Origin: Bacillota bacterium
GTDB taxonomy: Bacteria > Bacillota > Clostridia > Lachnospirales > Lachnospiraceae
NCBI GenBank assembly: GCA_023399455.1
Contig: JAEWPN010000172.1
Location: 1-11,812, forward strand
Length of the DNA stretch: 11,812 nucleotides
Direction: 5' to 3'
The notes beneath the pieces were generated by a model. That model saw nothing but the letters and a program-made list of their open reading frames with translations, was not told the origin of the DNA and ran no database searches. Shown in pieces: positions 1 to 7,417 of the stretch (the first letter of the stretch is position 1; each line of letters starts with the position of its first letter). The position numbers and the translations under genes were made by a program.

Positions 1-35
1 GTATTACCCATGGTGTAAAAAGACAGTAAAAAACT

Positions 36-65
36 GGAAAAAGCATCCATAGCGGTGCTTTTTCC
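36..65 (+). terminator. Intrinsic terminator-like hairpin of the upstream gene
   Basis: GGAAAAAGCATC (36-47) pairs with GGTGCTTTTTCC (54-65) around a 6-base loop, giving 12 base pairs with one G-T wobble. The A-run before and T-run after the GC core give the usual form of a Rho-independent terminator, and the same shape reads on the minus strand, so it could work in both directions. It probably ends transcription of a gene whose last codons lie at or before the left edge. Confidence 0.65.
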
Positions 66-77
66 CGGGTAAATAAA

Positions 78-102
78 GTGGGGAATTTTCTCCGCTATTT
101 TT
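78..102 (+). terminator. Possible second small terminator hairpin
   Basis: GTGGGGA (78-84) and TCTCCGC (89-95) form a 7-base-pair stem with two wobbles and an ATTT loop, followed by TATTTTT. It is weaker than the hairpin at 36-65 and may act as a back-up terminator in tandem with it. It could also be chance structure. Confidence 0.35.
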
Positions 103-114
103 GGGACTTTTTTA

Positions 115-146
115 TTGACAATCACACAGGGTTAATCCAACATACT
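115..146 (+). promoter_or_regulatory. Possible upstream promoter with perfect TTGACA -35
   Basis: A perfect TTGACA lies at 115-120. No good -10 follows at 16-18 bases: the 17-base position reads CAACAT, and the better CATACT (141-146) sits 20 bases away. If it is active, transcription would start just before or within the TCAGCCAGAGAAA direct repeats, which would then be placed like an operator. The TATAAT at 231-236 is the better-supported start for the kinase gene. Confidence 0.3.
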
Positions 147-148
147 TC

Positions 149-185
149 TCAGCCAGAGAAAAAAGACGATTTTCAGCCAGAGAAA
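149..185. repeat. Direct repeat pair TCAGCCAGAGAAA, 24-base period
   Basis: The 13-mer TCAGCCAGAGAAA occurs at 149-161 and again at 173-185, and both copies are followed at some distance by GATTTT. Relative to a start about 7 bases after the TATAAT at 231-236, the copies are centred near -88 and -64, where activators often bind. The adjacent operon encodes an AraC-type response regulator, a class that commonly binds direct repeats, so this is a candidate autoregulatory site. The function is inference. Confidence 0.5.
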
Positions 186-195
186 TGATACGGTG

Positions 196-226
196 ATTTT
201 TTAGTAGTAGCCTCTCATTTTTTAGT
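196..226. repeat. Direct repeat pair ATTTTTTAGT, 21-base period
   Basis: The 10-mer ATTTTTTAGT is found at 196-205 and again at 217-226, exactly 21 bases apart, which is two helical turns. The second copy sits between the -35 and -10 positions of the promoter whose TATAAT is at 231-236. A 21-base spacing of direct half-sites is the arrangement known for AraC at its I1-I2 site. The repeats are AT-rich and short, so chance cannot be excluded. Confidence 0.45.
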
Positions 227-230
227 GTAA

Positions 231-236
231 TATAAT
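231..236 (+). promoter_or_regulatory. Perfect -10 box (TATAAT) of the kinase-regulator-SBP1 operon
   Basis: TATAAT stands 42 bases before the kinase start at 279, which would give a 5' leader of about 35 bases. No convincing -35 lies 16-18 bases upstream (the region reads TAGCCT), as is common for promoters that need an activator. Transcription starting near 243 would leave the earlier in-frame ATG at 246 almost leaderless and without a ribosome binding site, which supports the start at 279. Confidence 0.5.
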
Positions 237-278
237 GCTTAAGAAATGATAGGCAGGCAAAACCGCGGGGAAAAATCC

Positions 279-2078
279 ATGAAAATTAAAATGAGAATGA
301 AAATATTGATATTGTGTCTGGGAAGCACTTTGATAGCGCTTGTTCTTCAAACGATTTTATTTCAGCGGGTATCGGGAAACTTAATCTATAATCAGGCAAA
401 ATCGGAAAACTTAAACATGATGCAGAACATGCAGAATGAAATTTATACCTTTGTCAAAAAAATAGAAAGCGGGCTCATTGAAATATATAACGACAAGGAA
501 TTCCTGCAGGAGCTTAAGGGAACGGAGAGCATTGAAGAAATACGGGAAAATAATTACCGGATGGCATATGACCAGGCTATGGAAAATTTCTCTACAACAG
601 ACAACATCGTTGCGTTGTATATATACAACAGCGGCCACGAAATCATAAGCACTTACAGGCGGGCAGTCACTCCCAAGCATAATTACCCTAAGGATATATA
701 TGAAGATGAAGAAATGTATAATGCGGACAAGGTAAAGAAGTACGTGGCATCCGACAATAAATATATGTTTCTTTCCAGCTATTACAATGTATACAGGGAG
801 ACAGATATCGCGAGGTTCGTCTTGAAGATATATGATAATGTAAATACCAATGACATCATCGGCTATGTGGTATGCGATATCGACAGCAAAGCGTTTGTAA
901 AGATCATGGAGAAATATACCGCGCACCAGGAGGTATATATGTGGCTCCAGCCGCTTGGAGACCGTCCGATTACCGCAATGGAAAACACAGAAACAGCCAG
1001 CAGAGAATATTATCTGGAAATCAGCGAGAGAATACAGAACAACACTTTAGATATGTTTATGGATACTTCCGAGGGAAATAAAGTATTGTTCCAGGTGCCT
1101 CAGAATAAATATAATCTCGGGGCATATTCCATCATGCCGCAGGCGATTCTGGAGCAGAACCAAAGGGCGCTGACGCAAAATCTTATTTTGATAGGAAGCA
1201 TGATGTGTATTATACTCTCGGTGGTTACCTTTTTCATTTCCAGGACCTTGACGAAGCCTCTGGAGGAACTGATGAAGACCATTGCCCAGATTCGAAAGGG
1301 AGATACGAAGAAGAGGGTGCCGTATTTGGAAAAAGATGAAATAGGGCAGATGGGGAAAGAATTCAACGGAATGCTGGACGAGATAGAGCGCCTGATCGGA
1401 CATGAATATGAAACAAAGCTATTGCTCAATAAAGCAGAGTATAAGGCTCTTCAGGCGCAGATAAATCCTCATTTTCTGTATAACACCCTGGATACTATGA
1501 GCAGTATTGCCAGCGTGCAAAACTGCGACATGGTCAGTAACCTATGCCAGTCCTTATCCACCATTTTCCGGTATAGCTTAGATACCAAGCACCCTTATTC
1601 CACCGTGGCAAAGGAAATCGTGCATTTGAAGAATTATATATATGTGATGAACGTAAGAATGCGGGAAGAGGTAAAATATCATTTTCAAATAGACGACGAG
1701 ATCCTTCAGAATTCCATCCCCAGAATTTCCATTCAGCCCTTGGTGGAAAATGCGATTAATCATGGCCTTAGAAATAAAAAGGGAGAAAAAGAAATCTATG
1801 TGCGCGTTATGGAAAAGGATGGCATACTGGAAATCGAGGTAGAGGATAACGGAGTCGGGATGGATGCGGAAGAAACCAATCGCAGGCTTAAAGAAAACAG
1901 CCATGAACTGGTAGAGAGCGGAAGCTCCATAGGGCTGATCAATATAAACGCGAGAATGAAGATGCTTTATGGGGAAGAATACGGTTTACACATCAACAGT
2001 GATGGGAAAAGCGGGACTACCGTTATTCTTAGAATACCGCGCATGGGCGTTGAGGAGGCGGAAGCATGGCTCAAGTAA
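279..2078 (+). CDS. Membrane sensor histidine kinase (LytS/YesM type)
   Basis: This 599-residue kinase should autophosphorylate in response to an extracellular signal and phosphorylate the regulator encoded just downstream. It has a first membrane helix at about residues 7-27, an extracytoplasmic sensor region of about 270 residues, a second helix at about 301-321, and a HAMP linker to about 375. The His_kinase domain carries NPHFLYN with the phosphoacceptor His398. The ATPase domain shows an N box (VENAINH, 490-495 region), DNGVG (Asp523) and a GSSIGL glycine box (about 548-553). This is the domain order of the YesM/LytS family that controls sugar uptake in Firmicutes. An in-frame ATG at 246 would add 11 residues but has no ribosome binding site, whereas GGGG at 267-270 precedes 279. 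The 3' end overlaps the regulator gene by 13 bases. Confidence 0.93.
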   Translation: MKIKMRMKILILCLGSTLIALVLQTILFQRVSGNLIYNQAKSENLNMMQNMQNEIYTFVKKIESGLIEIYNDKEFLQELKGTESIEEIRENNYRMAYDQAMENFSTTDNIVALYIYNSGHEIISTYRRAVTPKHNYPKDIYEDEEMYNADKVKKYVASDNKYMFLSSYYNVYRETDIARFVLKIYDNVNTNDIIGYVVCDIDSKAFVKIMEKYTAHQEVYMWLQPLGDRPITAMENTETASREYYLEISERIQNNTLDMFMDTSEGNKVLFQVPQNKYNLGAYSIMPQAILEQNQRALTQNLILIGSMMCIILSVVTFFISRTLTKPLEELMKTIAQIRKGDTKKRVPYLEKDEIGQMGKEFNGMLDEIERLIGHEYETKLLLNKAEYKALQAQINPHFLYNTLDTMSSIASVQNCDMVSNLCQSLSTIFRYSLDTKHPYSTVAKEIVHLKNYIYVMNVRMREEVKYHFQIDDEILQNSIPRISIQPLVENAINHGLRNKKGEKEIYVRVMEKDGILEIEVEDNGVGMDAEETNRRLKENSHELVESGSSIGLININARMKMLYGEEYGLHINSDGKSGTTVILRIPRMGVEEAEAWLK

Positions 2079-3673
2079 GCTATAAAGTGCTGATTGCGGA
2101 TGATGAATACTGGACGAGGGAGAAAATCCGCAATATGCTCGATTGGGAGGCATATCATTTGGTTTTTATGGAACCGGCTAAGGATGGAGAAGAGGTTCTT
2201 GCGAGAATGGAGACTGAGATGCCGGATATTTTGATTACCGATATCAACATGCCTTTTATGAATGGTGTGCAGCTTGTCGGTGAGGTTAAGGAAAAATATA
2301 AAGATGTTATCGTATTTGTGATCAGCGGATATGATGATTTCGAATATGTAAAAAGTACTTTAATGGCAGGGGCCATCAATTACTTATTAAAGCCGATTAC
2401 AAAAATTGACTTGGTGGGAGCCCTTTCCAAGGCGCTGGAAATCATCAGCAAAGAGGAAGAGAACAAAAAGCAGATATTGAAGTCCTCCTCTCTCCTTCAG
2501 GACAGGGAGCTGAGTTTGTTGGTAGAAAGGGAAGAAACGCCCTTTGCCCCCTCCATAACAATCGATAAGGCCATGGATTTTGCAGGCTGCAGTCTGATGC
2601 TCATTAAGATCCACGATCTGAAAGAGATTATGGCGGCATACGAGTACGATATGAACTATTTGTCCTATTCCATAAAAAGGAAGGTAAAAGAGATTACCGA
2701 GCTGGATGACCTGCTGGTTTTTAATCATATTTACCGTTCCAATGAATTCCTGATTATCACGGAGCTGGATAATGCAGAGCAGAATAGAATAGCTGTGAAG
2801 ATATTGAATGCGATGAAGGCGGTTACATCCAGCCCTATCAGTATTATAATCAGCGAGCATACCTATTCCATAGAAAGCATTCATACTGCGTATACGCAGT
2901 GTATTTCCTTATTGATGACGAGGAAGTATAAGAAGGAAAGTACTATTTTATTCAGCAGGAAACAGGATGAAGTCGTTTACCGCGATTTGAAGAATTCGTT
3001 GGGAGAAGAGACGGAAAATAAGCTAAAGAACCTTTTAAGGAGCAGGAATGCGGAAGCGGTGAAGCAGACTATTTTTGAGACGATCGGAATCAAGCACTGT
3101 GAAGAGCAGGGATGGGAATATATTAAACTGAAGCAGACCGTCAAGAAAGTCTGCAATATTCTTACCGATTTCAAGATGGAGCAGAACTCTCCCAAAGATA
3201 TTGTTGACTTAGAGAATATGATCGATTTGCTGGATAAGACCATGGAGAGCATGGAGGTTACGAAGCTTTGTGAGGTAGTAGAAGAAATAGTAGAAGCGGT
3301 CATAGGTGAGCCGAAGGAAGAATTTACCGGCAGCATTCGAGAGGTGGTAAGGAGGTCGGTGGTCTATATCGATGAACGATTCTTCGAGGAGCTTTCCTTA
3401 ACTTCGCTGTCAAAGCGATTCGGCGTTGAAAGCTCTTATTTTTCAAAGGTGTTCAGACAGGAAACAGGAGAAAACCTAATGCTTTATATCGCAGGAAAAA
3501 GAATGGAAAAAGCAAAAGAATATATGAGAGACCAGACAATCAATCTTACAGAAATAGCCTTCATGGTAGGCTATGATGACTATACGTATTTCAATAGGGT
3601 ATTCAGAAAGATGACGGGAATGAGTCCCCGGGACTACAGAAGCTCTCTTAATAAAAATGAGGCGGATTTATGA
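2066..3673 (+). CDS. Response regulator with AraC-type DNA-binding domain (YesN type)
   Basis: This 535-residue cytoplasmic transcription factor is the partner of the kinase. The receiver domain (1 to about 125) has the acidic pair Asp12-Asp13, the phosphoacceptor Asp59 in DILITDINMP, Ser87 in VISGYDD and Lys109 in LLKP, so all canonical residues are present. A middle region of about 300 residues without an obvious motif links it to a C-terminal AraC/XylS double helix-turn-helix (about 430-530), whose end reads GYDDYTYFNRVFRKMTGMSP. Translation starts inside the kinase gene, with GAGGAGG at 2052-2058 seven bases before the ATG. Its stop overlaps the next start as ATGA. The likely targets are its own operon and the transporter-GH36 genes downstream (inference from position). 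Confidence 0.94.
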   Translation: MAQVSYKVLIADDEYWTREKIRNMLDWEAYHLVFMEPAKDGEEVLARMETEMPDILITDINMPFMNGVQLVGEVKEKYKDVIVFVISGYDDFEYVKSTLMAGAINYLLKPITKIDLVGALSKALEIISKEEENKKQILKSSSLLQDRELSLLVEREETPFAPSITIDKAMDFAGCSLMLIKIHDLKEIMAAYEYDMNYLSYSIKRKVKEITELDDLLVFNHIYRSNEFLIITELDNAEQNRIAVKILNAMKAVTSSPISIIISEHTYSIESIHTAYTQCISLLMTRKYKKESTILFSRKQDEVVYRDLKNSLGEETENKLKNLLRSRNAEAVKQTIFETIGIKHCEEQGWEYIKLKQTVKKVCNILTDFKMEQNSPKDIVDLENMIDLLDKTMESMEVTKLCEVVEEIVEAVIGEPKEEFTGSIREVVRRSVVYIDERFFEELSLTSLSKRFGVESSYFSKVFRQETGENLMLYIAGKRMEKAKEYMRDQTINLTEIAFMVGYDDYTYFNRVFRKMTGMSPRDYRSSLNKNEADL

Positions 3674-4944
3674 AAAAAGCAGGAATAGCAGCGATATTAA
3701 TCTTATGTATGGCGGCGGTATTCGTTCTTACGTTTCAGGCTATGGATTATGGGGAGAAGGATGCTAAAGAAGGGACGGATAAGGTAATGCTTACCGTCTT
3801 AGCGGGGCAATCCACTTCCGATGCGGGCGTGGAGGATATGATCGACGAGATGATTGCCGAGAAATTTCCCGCGGTAGCGCTGGAATGGGAATGTGTAGAT
3901 TGGGGAGAGAAGTTTGACTCCCAAATGCAGGGCAGGCTTGCGGCGGGAGACGTGCCGGATATTATTGTTGGAAAAGCTCAGGATGTGTATGCCTATGCGC
4001 GAAGCGGCAATCTGGCCGAGGTCAGGGCTGAGGGAATGGAGCGCATCGAAGAGAGGATACGCGATGTCGTCACCATAGACGGAAAGGTATATGGAATACC
4101 TTATAATGCATGGTATCAGGGTGTCGTTTATAATAAGGACATCTTTGACAAATTACAGCTCCAGGTACCAGATACCCTGGAGGAGATGGAGAGAACGGTA
4201 AATATACTGGAGGAAAAAGGAGTCGTCCCTTTTGCCGCTCATTTTCAGGAAGGCTGGAAAATCGGTAATATGACCATGCAGTTCATGCTGAACAATGTTT
4301 TCCGCGGGGAAAGTAACTGGGGAAGCAGATTCAGAGAGGGGAAAATCAGCTTTTCCAGCGATCCGCGCATGAGGGAATGTATCGAGCAGAACAAATATAT
4401 CTTAAACCATACATGGGAGGATGCACTGGTCATCGAACAATATGAGAGCGATAGAAGATTTGCCGAGGGCGAGGCGGCCATGTATCTGACCGGCTCATGG
4501 TCCTTACAAGCTATGGGACAGTACGATACCTCCACACAATACGGCTTTTTTCCTTTTCCCAACGAAACGGGTGATGCGAGTTTGATTAAGGAGACGAATA
4601 TGACCTTTATGATGAGCAATACGTCCGATCATCAAGACATCATTAACGATATCTTTACCGAGCTTTTGCAAAATGAAAAGCTGATGCAGGAAATCCTGGG
4701 CTTCACCAGCACCTATCCGGTAGTGGATGATATGACAATAACCTATCAGAGCCCGGTGGAAGCGGATATAAAGAAATACGAGGATGAAAATAGGATAATA
4801 GACGCCGCAATAGGAAATAACCAGTTAATATGGAAATTTCAAAACGATCTGGCGGAGGAAATTTTTGAATGGCTGAATGAGGAGAACAGTATGGAACAGG
4901 TGCTCGAATATGCGGACGAGCACAGAGAAGAGAGCGGTAATTAA
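3670..4944 (+). CDS. Sugar solute-binding protein coupled to the two-component genes (SBP1)
   Basis: This 424-residue family 1 extracellular solute-binding protein is expected to bind a carbohydrate outside the membrane. Residues about 4-24 are hydrophobic, but there is no lipobox cysteine (the only Cys, at 13, lacks an LAGC-like context) and no clear signal peptidase I site, so it may stay anchored as a signal-anchor protein. From LTVLAGQST onward it aligns along its length with the lipoprotein SBP2 (5088-6425). Shared blocks include LEWECVDWG, VGKAQDV/IGKAQDV, YNKD, TMQF, GSWS, FPFPN and GNNQL-W. Its start overlaps the regulator stop (ATGA), implying translational coupling, and a terminator follows. 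The context suggests it is a sensory accessory for the kinase rather than the transporter's delivery protein, as described for XylFII with LytS in Clostridium beijerinckii. A second delivery protein is the alternative. Confidence 0.88.
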   Translation: MKKAGIAAILILCMAAVFVLTFQAMDYGEKDAKEGTDKVMLTVLAGQSTSDAGVEDMIDEMIAEKFPAVALEWECVDWGEKFDSQMQGRLAAGDVPDIIVGKAQDVYAYARSGNLAEVRAEGMERIEERIRDVVTIDGKVYGIPYNAWYQGVVYNKDIFDKLQLQVPDTLEEMERTVNILEEKGVVPFAAHFQEGWKIGNMTMQFMLNNVFRGESNWGSRFREGKISFSSDPRMRECIEQNKYILNHTWEDALVIEQYESDRRFAEGEAAMYLTGSWSLQAMGQYDTSTQYGFFPFPNETGDASLIKETNMTFMMSNTSDHQDIINDIFTELLQNEKLMQEILGFTSTYPVVDDMTITYQSPVEADIKKYEDENRIIDAAIGNNQLIWKFQNDLAEEIFEWLNEENSMEQVLEYADEHREESGN

Positions 4945-4959
4945 ATAAAAATCTGAGAG

Positions 4960-5007
4960 AAAGCAGCTGCACTATTTAGAATTTCAAAATAGTGCAACTG
5001 CTTTTTT
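4960..5007 (+). terminator. Strong intrinsic terminator after SBP1
   Basis: AAAGCAGCTGCACTATTT (4960-4977) pairs with AAATAGTGCAACTGCTTT (4987-5004), 17 of 18 positions with one C-A mismatch, around a 9-base loop. The stem leads directly into a run of T (5002-5007). It lies 15 bases after the SBP1 stop and separates the sensory genes from the transporter genes, so the latter need their own promoter or regulated read-through. Confidence 0.88.
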
Positions 5008-5020
5008 CAAATGAGTCCTA

Positions 5021-5048
5021 TTTCCATTCTCCGGATAAAAGCTAAACT
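5021..5048 (+). promoter_or_regulatory. Weak candidate promoter for SBP2 and the transporter operon
   Basis: TTTCCA (5021-5026) and TAAACT (5043-5048) are 16 bases apart and each matches four of six consensus positions. A promoter is expected here because a strong terminator lies just upstream and SBP2 has its own good ribosome binding site. The poor match would suit an activated promoter, but the exact boxes are uncertain. Confidence 0.3.
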
Positions 5049-5050
5049 AT

Positions 5051-5072
5051 GAATGTAAACAAAAAAACATTC
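5051..5072. repeat. Inverted repeat GAATGT-N10-ACATTC in the SBP2 leader
   Basis: GAATGT (5051-5056) and ACATTC (5067-5072) are perfect inverted copies around an A-rich 10-base spacer, ending just before the ribosome binding site GGAGGG (5077-5082). It could be an operator for a dimeric repressor placed between promoter and start codon, or a weak leader hairpin. It does not match the CcpA cre consensus well. Confidence 0.3.
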
Positions 5073-5087
5073 TATTGGAGGGTAAAC

Positions 5088-6425
5088 ATGAAAAAGAAAG
5101 CTTTGAGTATTATTTTATGTTCCACAATGCTGATGGGTCTGCTGGCAGGATGCGGAAGCGGCAATGCTTCCGGGGCAGAGCAGACGCAGACTAACACGCA
5201 GCCGGCTAAGGAGCAGACTGCGGAGGCTCCCGCAGGCGAAGAGACACAGCCGGTGGAGGAAGTAACTCTTACCGTATTGGCGGGACAATCCACTACCGAT
5301 GCAGGAATTGAGGATTTGATCGACGCTGCATTAGCCGAGCAGTATCCCGGTATCACGCTGGAATGGGAATGCGTGGACTGGGGCAACGATTTCCAGCCTA
5401 AAATGCAGCAATATATGCAGTCCGGACTTCCCGATATCATGATCGGCAAGGCACAGGACGTAGCGACCTATGCCCCTCAGGGAATATTAGGAGAAATCGA
5501 CAGCACATATCTCGACAGAGTTTTGGATGCGGCCAGCGCTAATGTGACTTTGGACGGCAAGACATACGGTCTCGTATATAACGCGCTGTATCAGGGCGTT
5601 TACTATAACAAGGATATGTTTGCGGAAAACGGCTGGGAGATTCCTGAGACTCTGGATGATCTGCAGGTGATTATAGATGACTGCAACGCAAAAGGTATCG
5701 TTCCTTTTGCAAGCCATATGGTGGATACATGGTCTATCGGCAATGTCACGATGCAATTTGCGATGAATGACGTATTTAACAACAATCCGACGTGGGGAGA
5801 AGACTTCAGAAGCGGTAAGACCTCCTTTACGGACAGTCAGGAATTCCAGACAGCATATAGTTATAATAAGCTGATTTTTGACAATACATTCCCGGAAACC
5901 TTCTCCACGGAGCAAACGGACTGTGACGCGAGAATGGTTATGGGAGAGGCGGCGATGAAAGTATCCGGTTCATGGTCGATCCAGAACTTCCTGGATATCG
6001 ATGAGAACTTCAACTTTGGAATATTCCCCTTCCCTAACAAAACAGGCGATTCCAAGTTGATCTTTGAGCCGAACATTACAATTATGACCAGCGTAGCCAG
6101 TGAACATCAGGATGCAATCAACTGCGTGCTCGACGTAATAACGGGAAACAAAGAGCTTGCGGGCGAGATATATGACTACACGAAGACTGCAGCAATGCTT
6201 AAAGATGTTACCCCTACCTTTACGAATCCCAGTCAGGAAGATATCGATAAATATGCGGCAGAAGGCATGATCGTAGATGTAACATTAGGCAATAACCAGC
6301 TCGTATGGGGCGGCTTCCAAGAGGAAAATGCAAAAGATATAGCGGCATGGCTTCAGGGAGATGAGACTTTTGAAGAAGCATTAGCGGCATCGGATGCCAG
6401 AGTTACGGCAAGCAGCGCTAATTAA
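5088..6425 (+). CDS. Lipoprotein sugar-binding protein of a CUT1 ABC importer (SBP2)
   Basis: This 445-residue protein is the substrate-capturing subunit of the importer. It begins with a lysine-rich lipoprotein signal peptide ending in LLAGC, so Cys22 should be lipidated and the protein tethered to the outer membrane face. A Gly/Ala/Glu/Gln/Thr/Pro-rich linker (about 23-55) precedes the binding domain, which starts at LTVLAGQSTTDAG. The start at 5088 is chosen over an in-frame ATG at 5049 because GGAGGG (5077-5082) is five bases before it and the signal peptide then has normal form. It is the head gene for the permeases and GH36 enzyme, so an alpha-galactoside such as a raffinose-family sugar is a reasonable guess, but the ligand is not readable from sequence. 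It is paralogous to SBP1, with conserved aromatic and Asp/Asn positions suggesting related ligands. Confidence 0.94.
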   Translation: MKKKALSIILCSTMLMGLLAGCGSGNASGAEQTQTNTQPAKEQTAEAPAGEETQPVEEVTLTVLAGQSTTDAGIEDLIDAALAEQYPGITLEWECVDWGNDFQPKMQQYMQSGLPDIMIGKAQDVATYAPQGILGEIDSTYLDRVLDAASANVTLDGKTYGLVYNALYQGVYYNKDMFAENGWEIPETLDDLQVIIDDCNAKGIVPFASHMVDTWSIGNVTMQFAMNDVFNNNPTWGEDFRSGKTSFTDSQEFQTAYSYNKLIFDNTFPETFSTEQTDCDARMVMGEAAMKVSGSWSIQNFLDIDENFNFGIFPFPNKTGDSKLIFEPNITIMTSVASEHQDAINCVLDVITGNKELAGEIYDYTKTAAMLKDVTPTFTNPSQEDIDKYAAEGMIVDVTLGNNQLVWGGFQEENAKDIAAWLQGDETFEEALAASDARVTASSAN

Positions 6426-6428
6426 GAA

Positions 6429-6463
6429 AAAGAGGCTGTTACATTTCTTGTGGCAGCCTCTTT
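6429..6463 (+). terminator. Intergenic stem-loop between SBP2 and the permeases
   Basis: AAAGAGGCTGTTACA (6429-6443) pairs fully with TGTGGCAGCCTCTTT (6449-6463), including two G-T wobbles, around a five-base loop. Only TTT follows before a C, so it may be a leaky terminator or an mRNA end-stabilising hairpin. Either would yield more SBP2 message than permease message, as is usual for binding-protein importers. It starts three bases after the SBP2 stop. Confidence 0.7.
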
Positions 6464-6526
6464 CATGTAATAGGATAATTTTTGCCATGTTGATGCCGTA
6501 AATAAATTAATTAGGAGTGAAGAAAA

Positions 6527-7417
6527 ATGAATAATAAAAAGCGAAATGGAATGGAAAAGAAAATGGAGAAGCAATATCTGGCGATGGTTCTTCCGGGCTT
6601 TTTGATTTTTACGGTAGGCCTCATCATCCCCATGTTCATGGCAGTTCGATATTCTTTTACGAGCTGGGACGGAATGTCTGCGCTTAAGCCTTTTGTAGGA
6701 TTCCAGAACTATATCAGTTTGATGAAGGAATCCGATTTCAGATCGGCATGGTGGTTCACCATTAAATTTACAATTGGAAATACAATAATACAAAATGTAC
6801 TTGCCCTGTTATTTGCAGTTGCCCTGGACAGCGGAATTAAGGCGCAGAAAATATACAGAACAGCTTTTTTTGTTCCTTGCTTGATCAGTTCCCTGATCGT
6901 TGGTTTTATTTGGCTGAAAATGTATTCCAACGTACTGCCCGCAATTAATGAAATGCTGGGAACCAGCATCAATTTTCTGCTTTTCGGAAGCGGTCAGACT
7001 GTTCTGTCCGGGCTTCTGATAGCGAATAACTGGCAGTGGATCGGATATTGGATGCTCATTTACCTGGCGGGGCTTCAGTCCATTCCGTCAGATTTGTACG
7101 AGGCGGCAAAGGTAGACGGGGCAGGAGCCTTGAGCCGCTTTAGAAATATAACGATTCCTATGCTGGCGCCGGCCATTACGATTTGTGTCGTAGGAATAAC
7201 CACCGGTTCCTTAAAGGTCTACGACTTATTGGTGGCTTCCACCAAAGGCGGCCCGGGAAGGGCCTCCACGTCGATTATTTATCAGACTTATGCGACGGCT
7301 ATTAATGGAAGGCAGTACGGATACGGCTCGGCAATGTCTGTGACGCTTGTTCTGGTCCTGCTGCTGGTTGCTCTGATACAAGTGAAGGGTCTGAAAAAGA
7401 AGGAGGTGCAGGCATAA
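6527..7417 (+). CDS. ABC sugar transporter permease, MalF/UgpA-like
   Basis: This 296-residue inner-membrane subunit is one half of the CUT1 importer channel. A lysine-rich cytoplasmic N-terminus leads to a first membrane helix at about 17-40, followed by about five more; there is no large MalF-type extracytoplasmic loop. The EAA motif that docks to the ATPase is clear: EAAKVDGAGA from residue 192, followed by ITIPMLAPA. AGGAG at 6513-6517 lies nine bases before the start. The stop codon overlaps the start of the second permease (TAATG), so the two are translationally coupled and probably made in equal amounts. Together they form a heterodimer fed by SBP2. No ATPase gene is present in this window. 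Confidence 0.95.
   Translation: MNNKKRNGMEKKMEKQYLAMVLPGFLIFTVGLIIPMFMAVRYSFTSWDGMSALKPFVGFQNYISLMKESDFRSAWWFTIKFTIGNTIIQNVLALLFAVALDSGIKAQKIYRTAFFVPCLISSLIVGFIWLKMYSNVLPAINEMLGTSINFLLFGSGQTVLSGLLIANNWQWIGYWMLIYLAGLQSIPSDLYEAAKVDGAGALSRFRNITIPMLAPAITICVVGITTGSLKVYDLLVASTKGGPGRASTSIIYQTYATAINGRQYGYGSAMSVTLVLVLLLVALIQVKGLKKKEVQA

Noticed and set aside
1..18. Possible last codons of an upstream plus-strand gene (frame 1 reads VLPMV then TAA)
   Set aside because: Only five codons are visible and another frame also reaches an early stop (ITHGVKRQ), so the frame cannot be chosen. The terminator at 36-65 does suggest an upstream gene ends near here.
411..926. 171-codon minus-strand open frame inside the kinase gene
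   Set aside because: It lies wholly opposite a well-supported kinase coding region, has no recognisable domain, and looks like a codon-bias shadow. The same applies to other antisense frames at 2387-2884, 5487-5915, 8646-9101 and 9542-9925.
5054..5067. Possible CcpA cre site (TGTAAACAAAAAAA) before SBP2
   Set aside because: The TGTAAAC half matches, but the central CG and the second half-site do not fit TGWAANCGNTNWCA, so catabolite control cannot be claimed from it.
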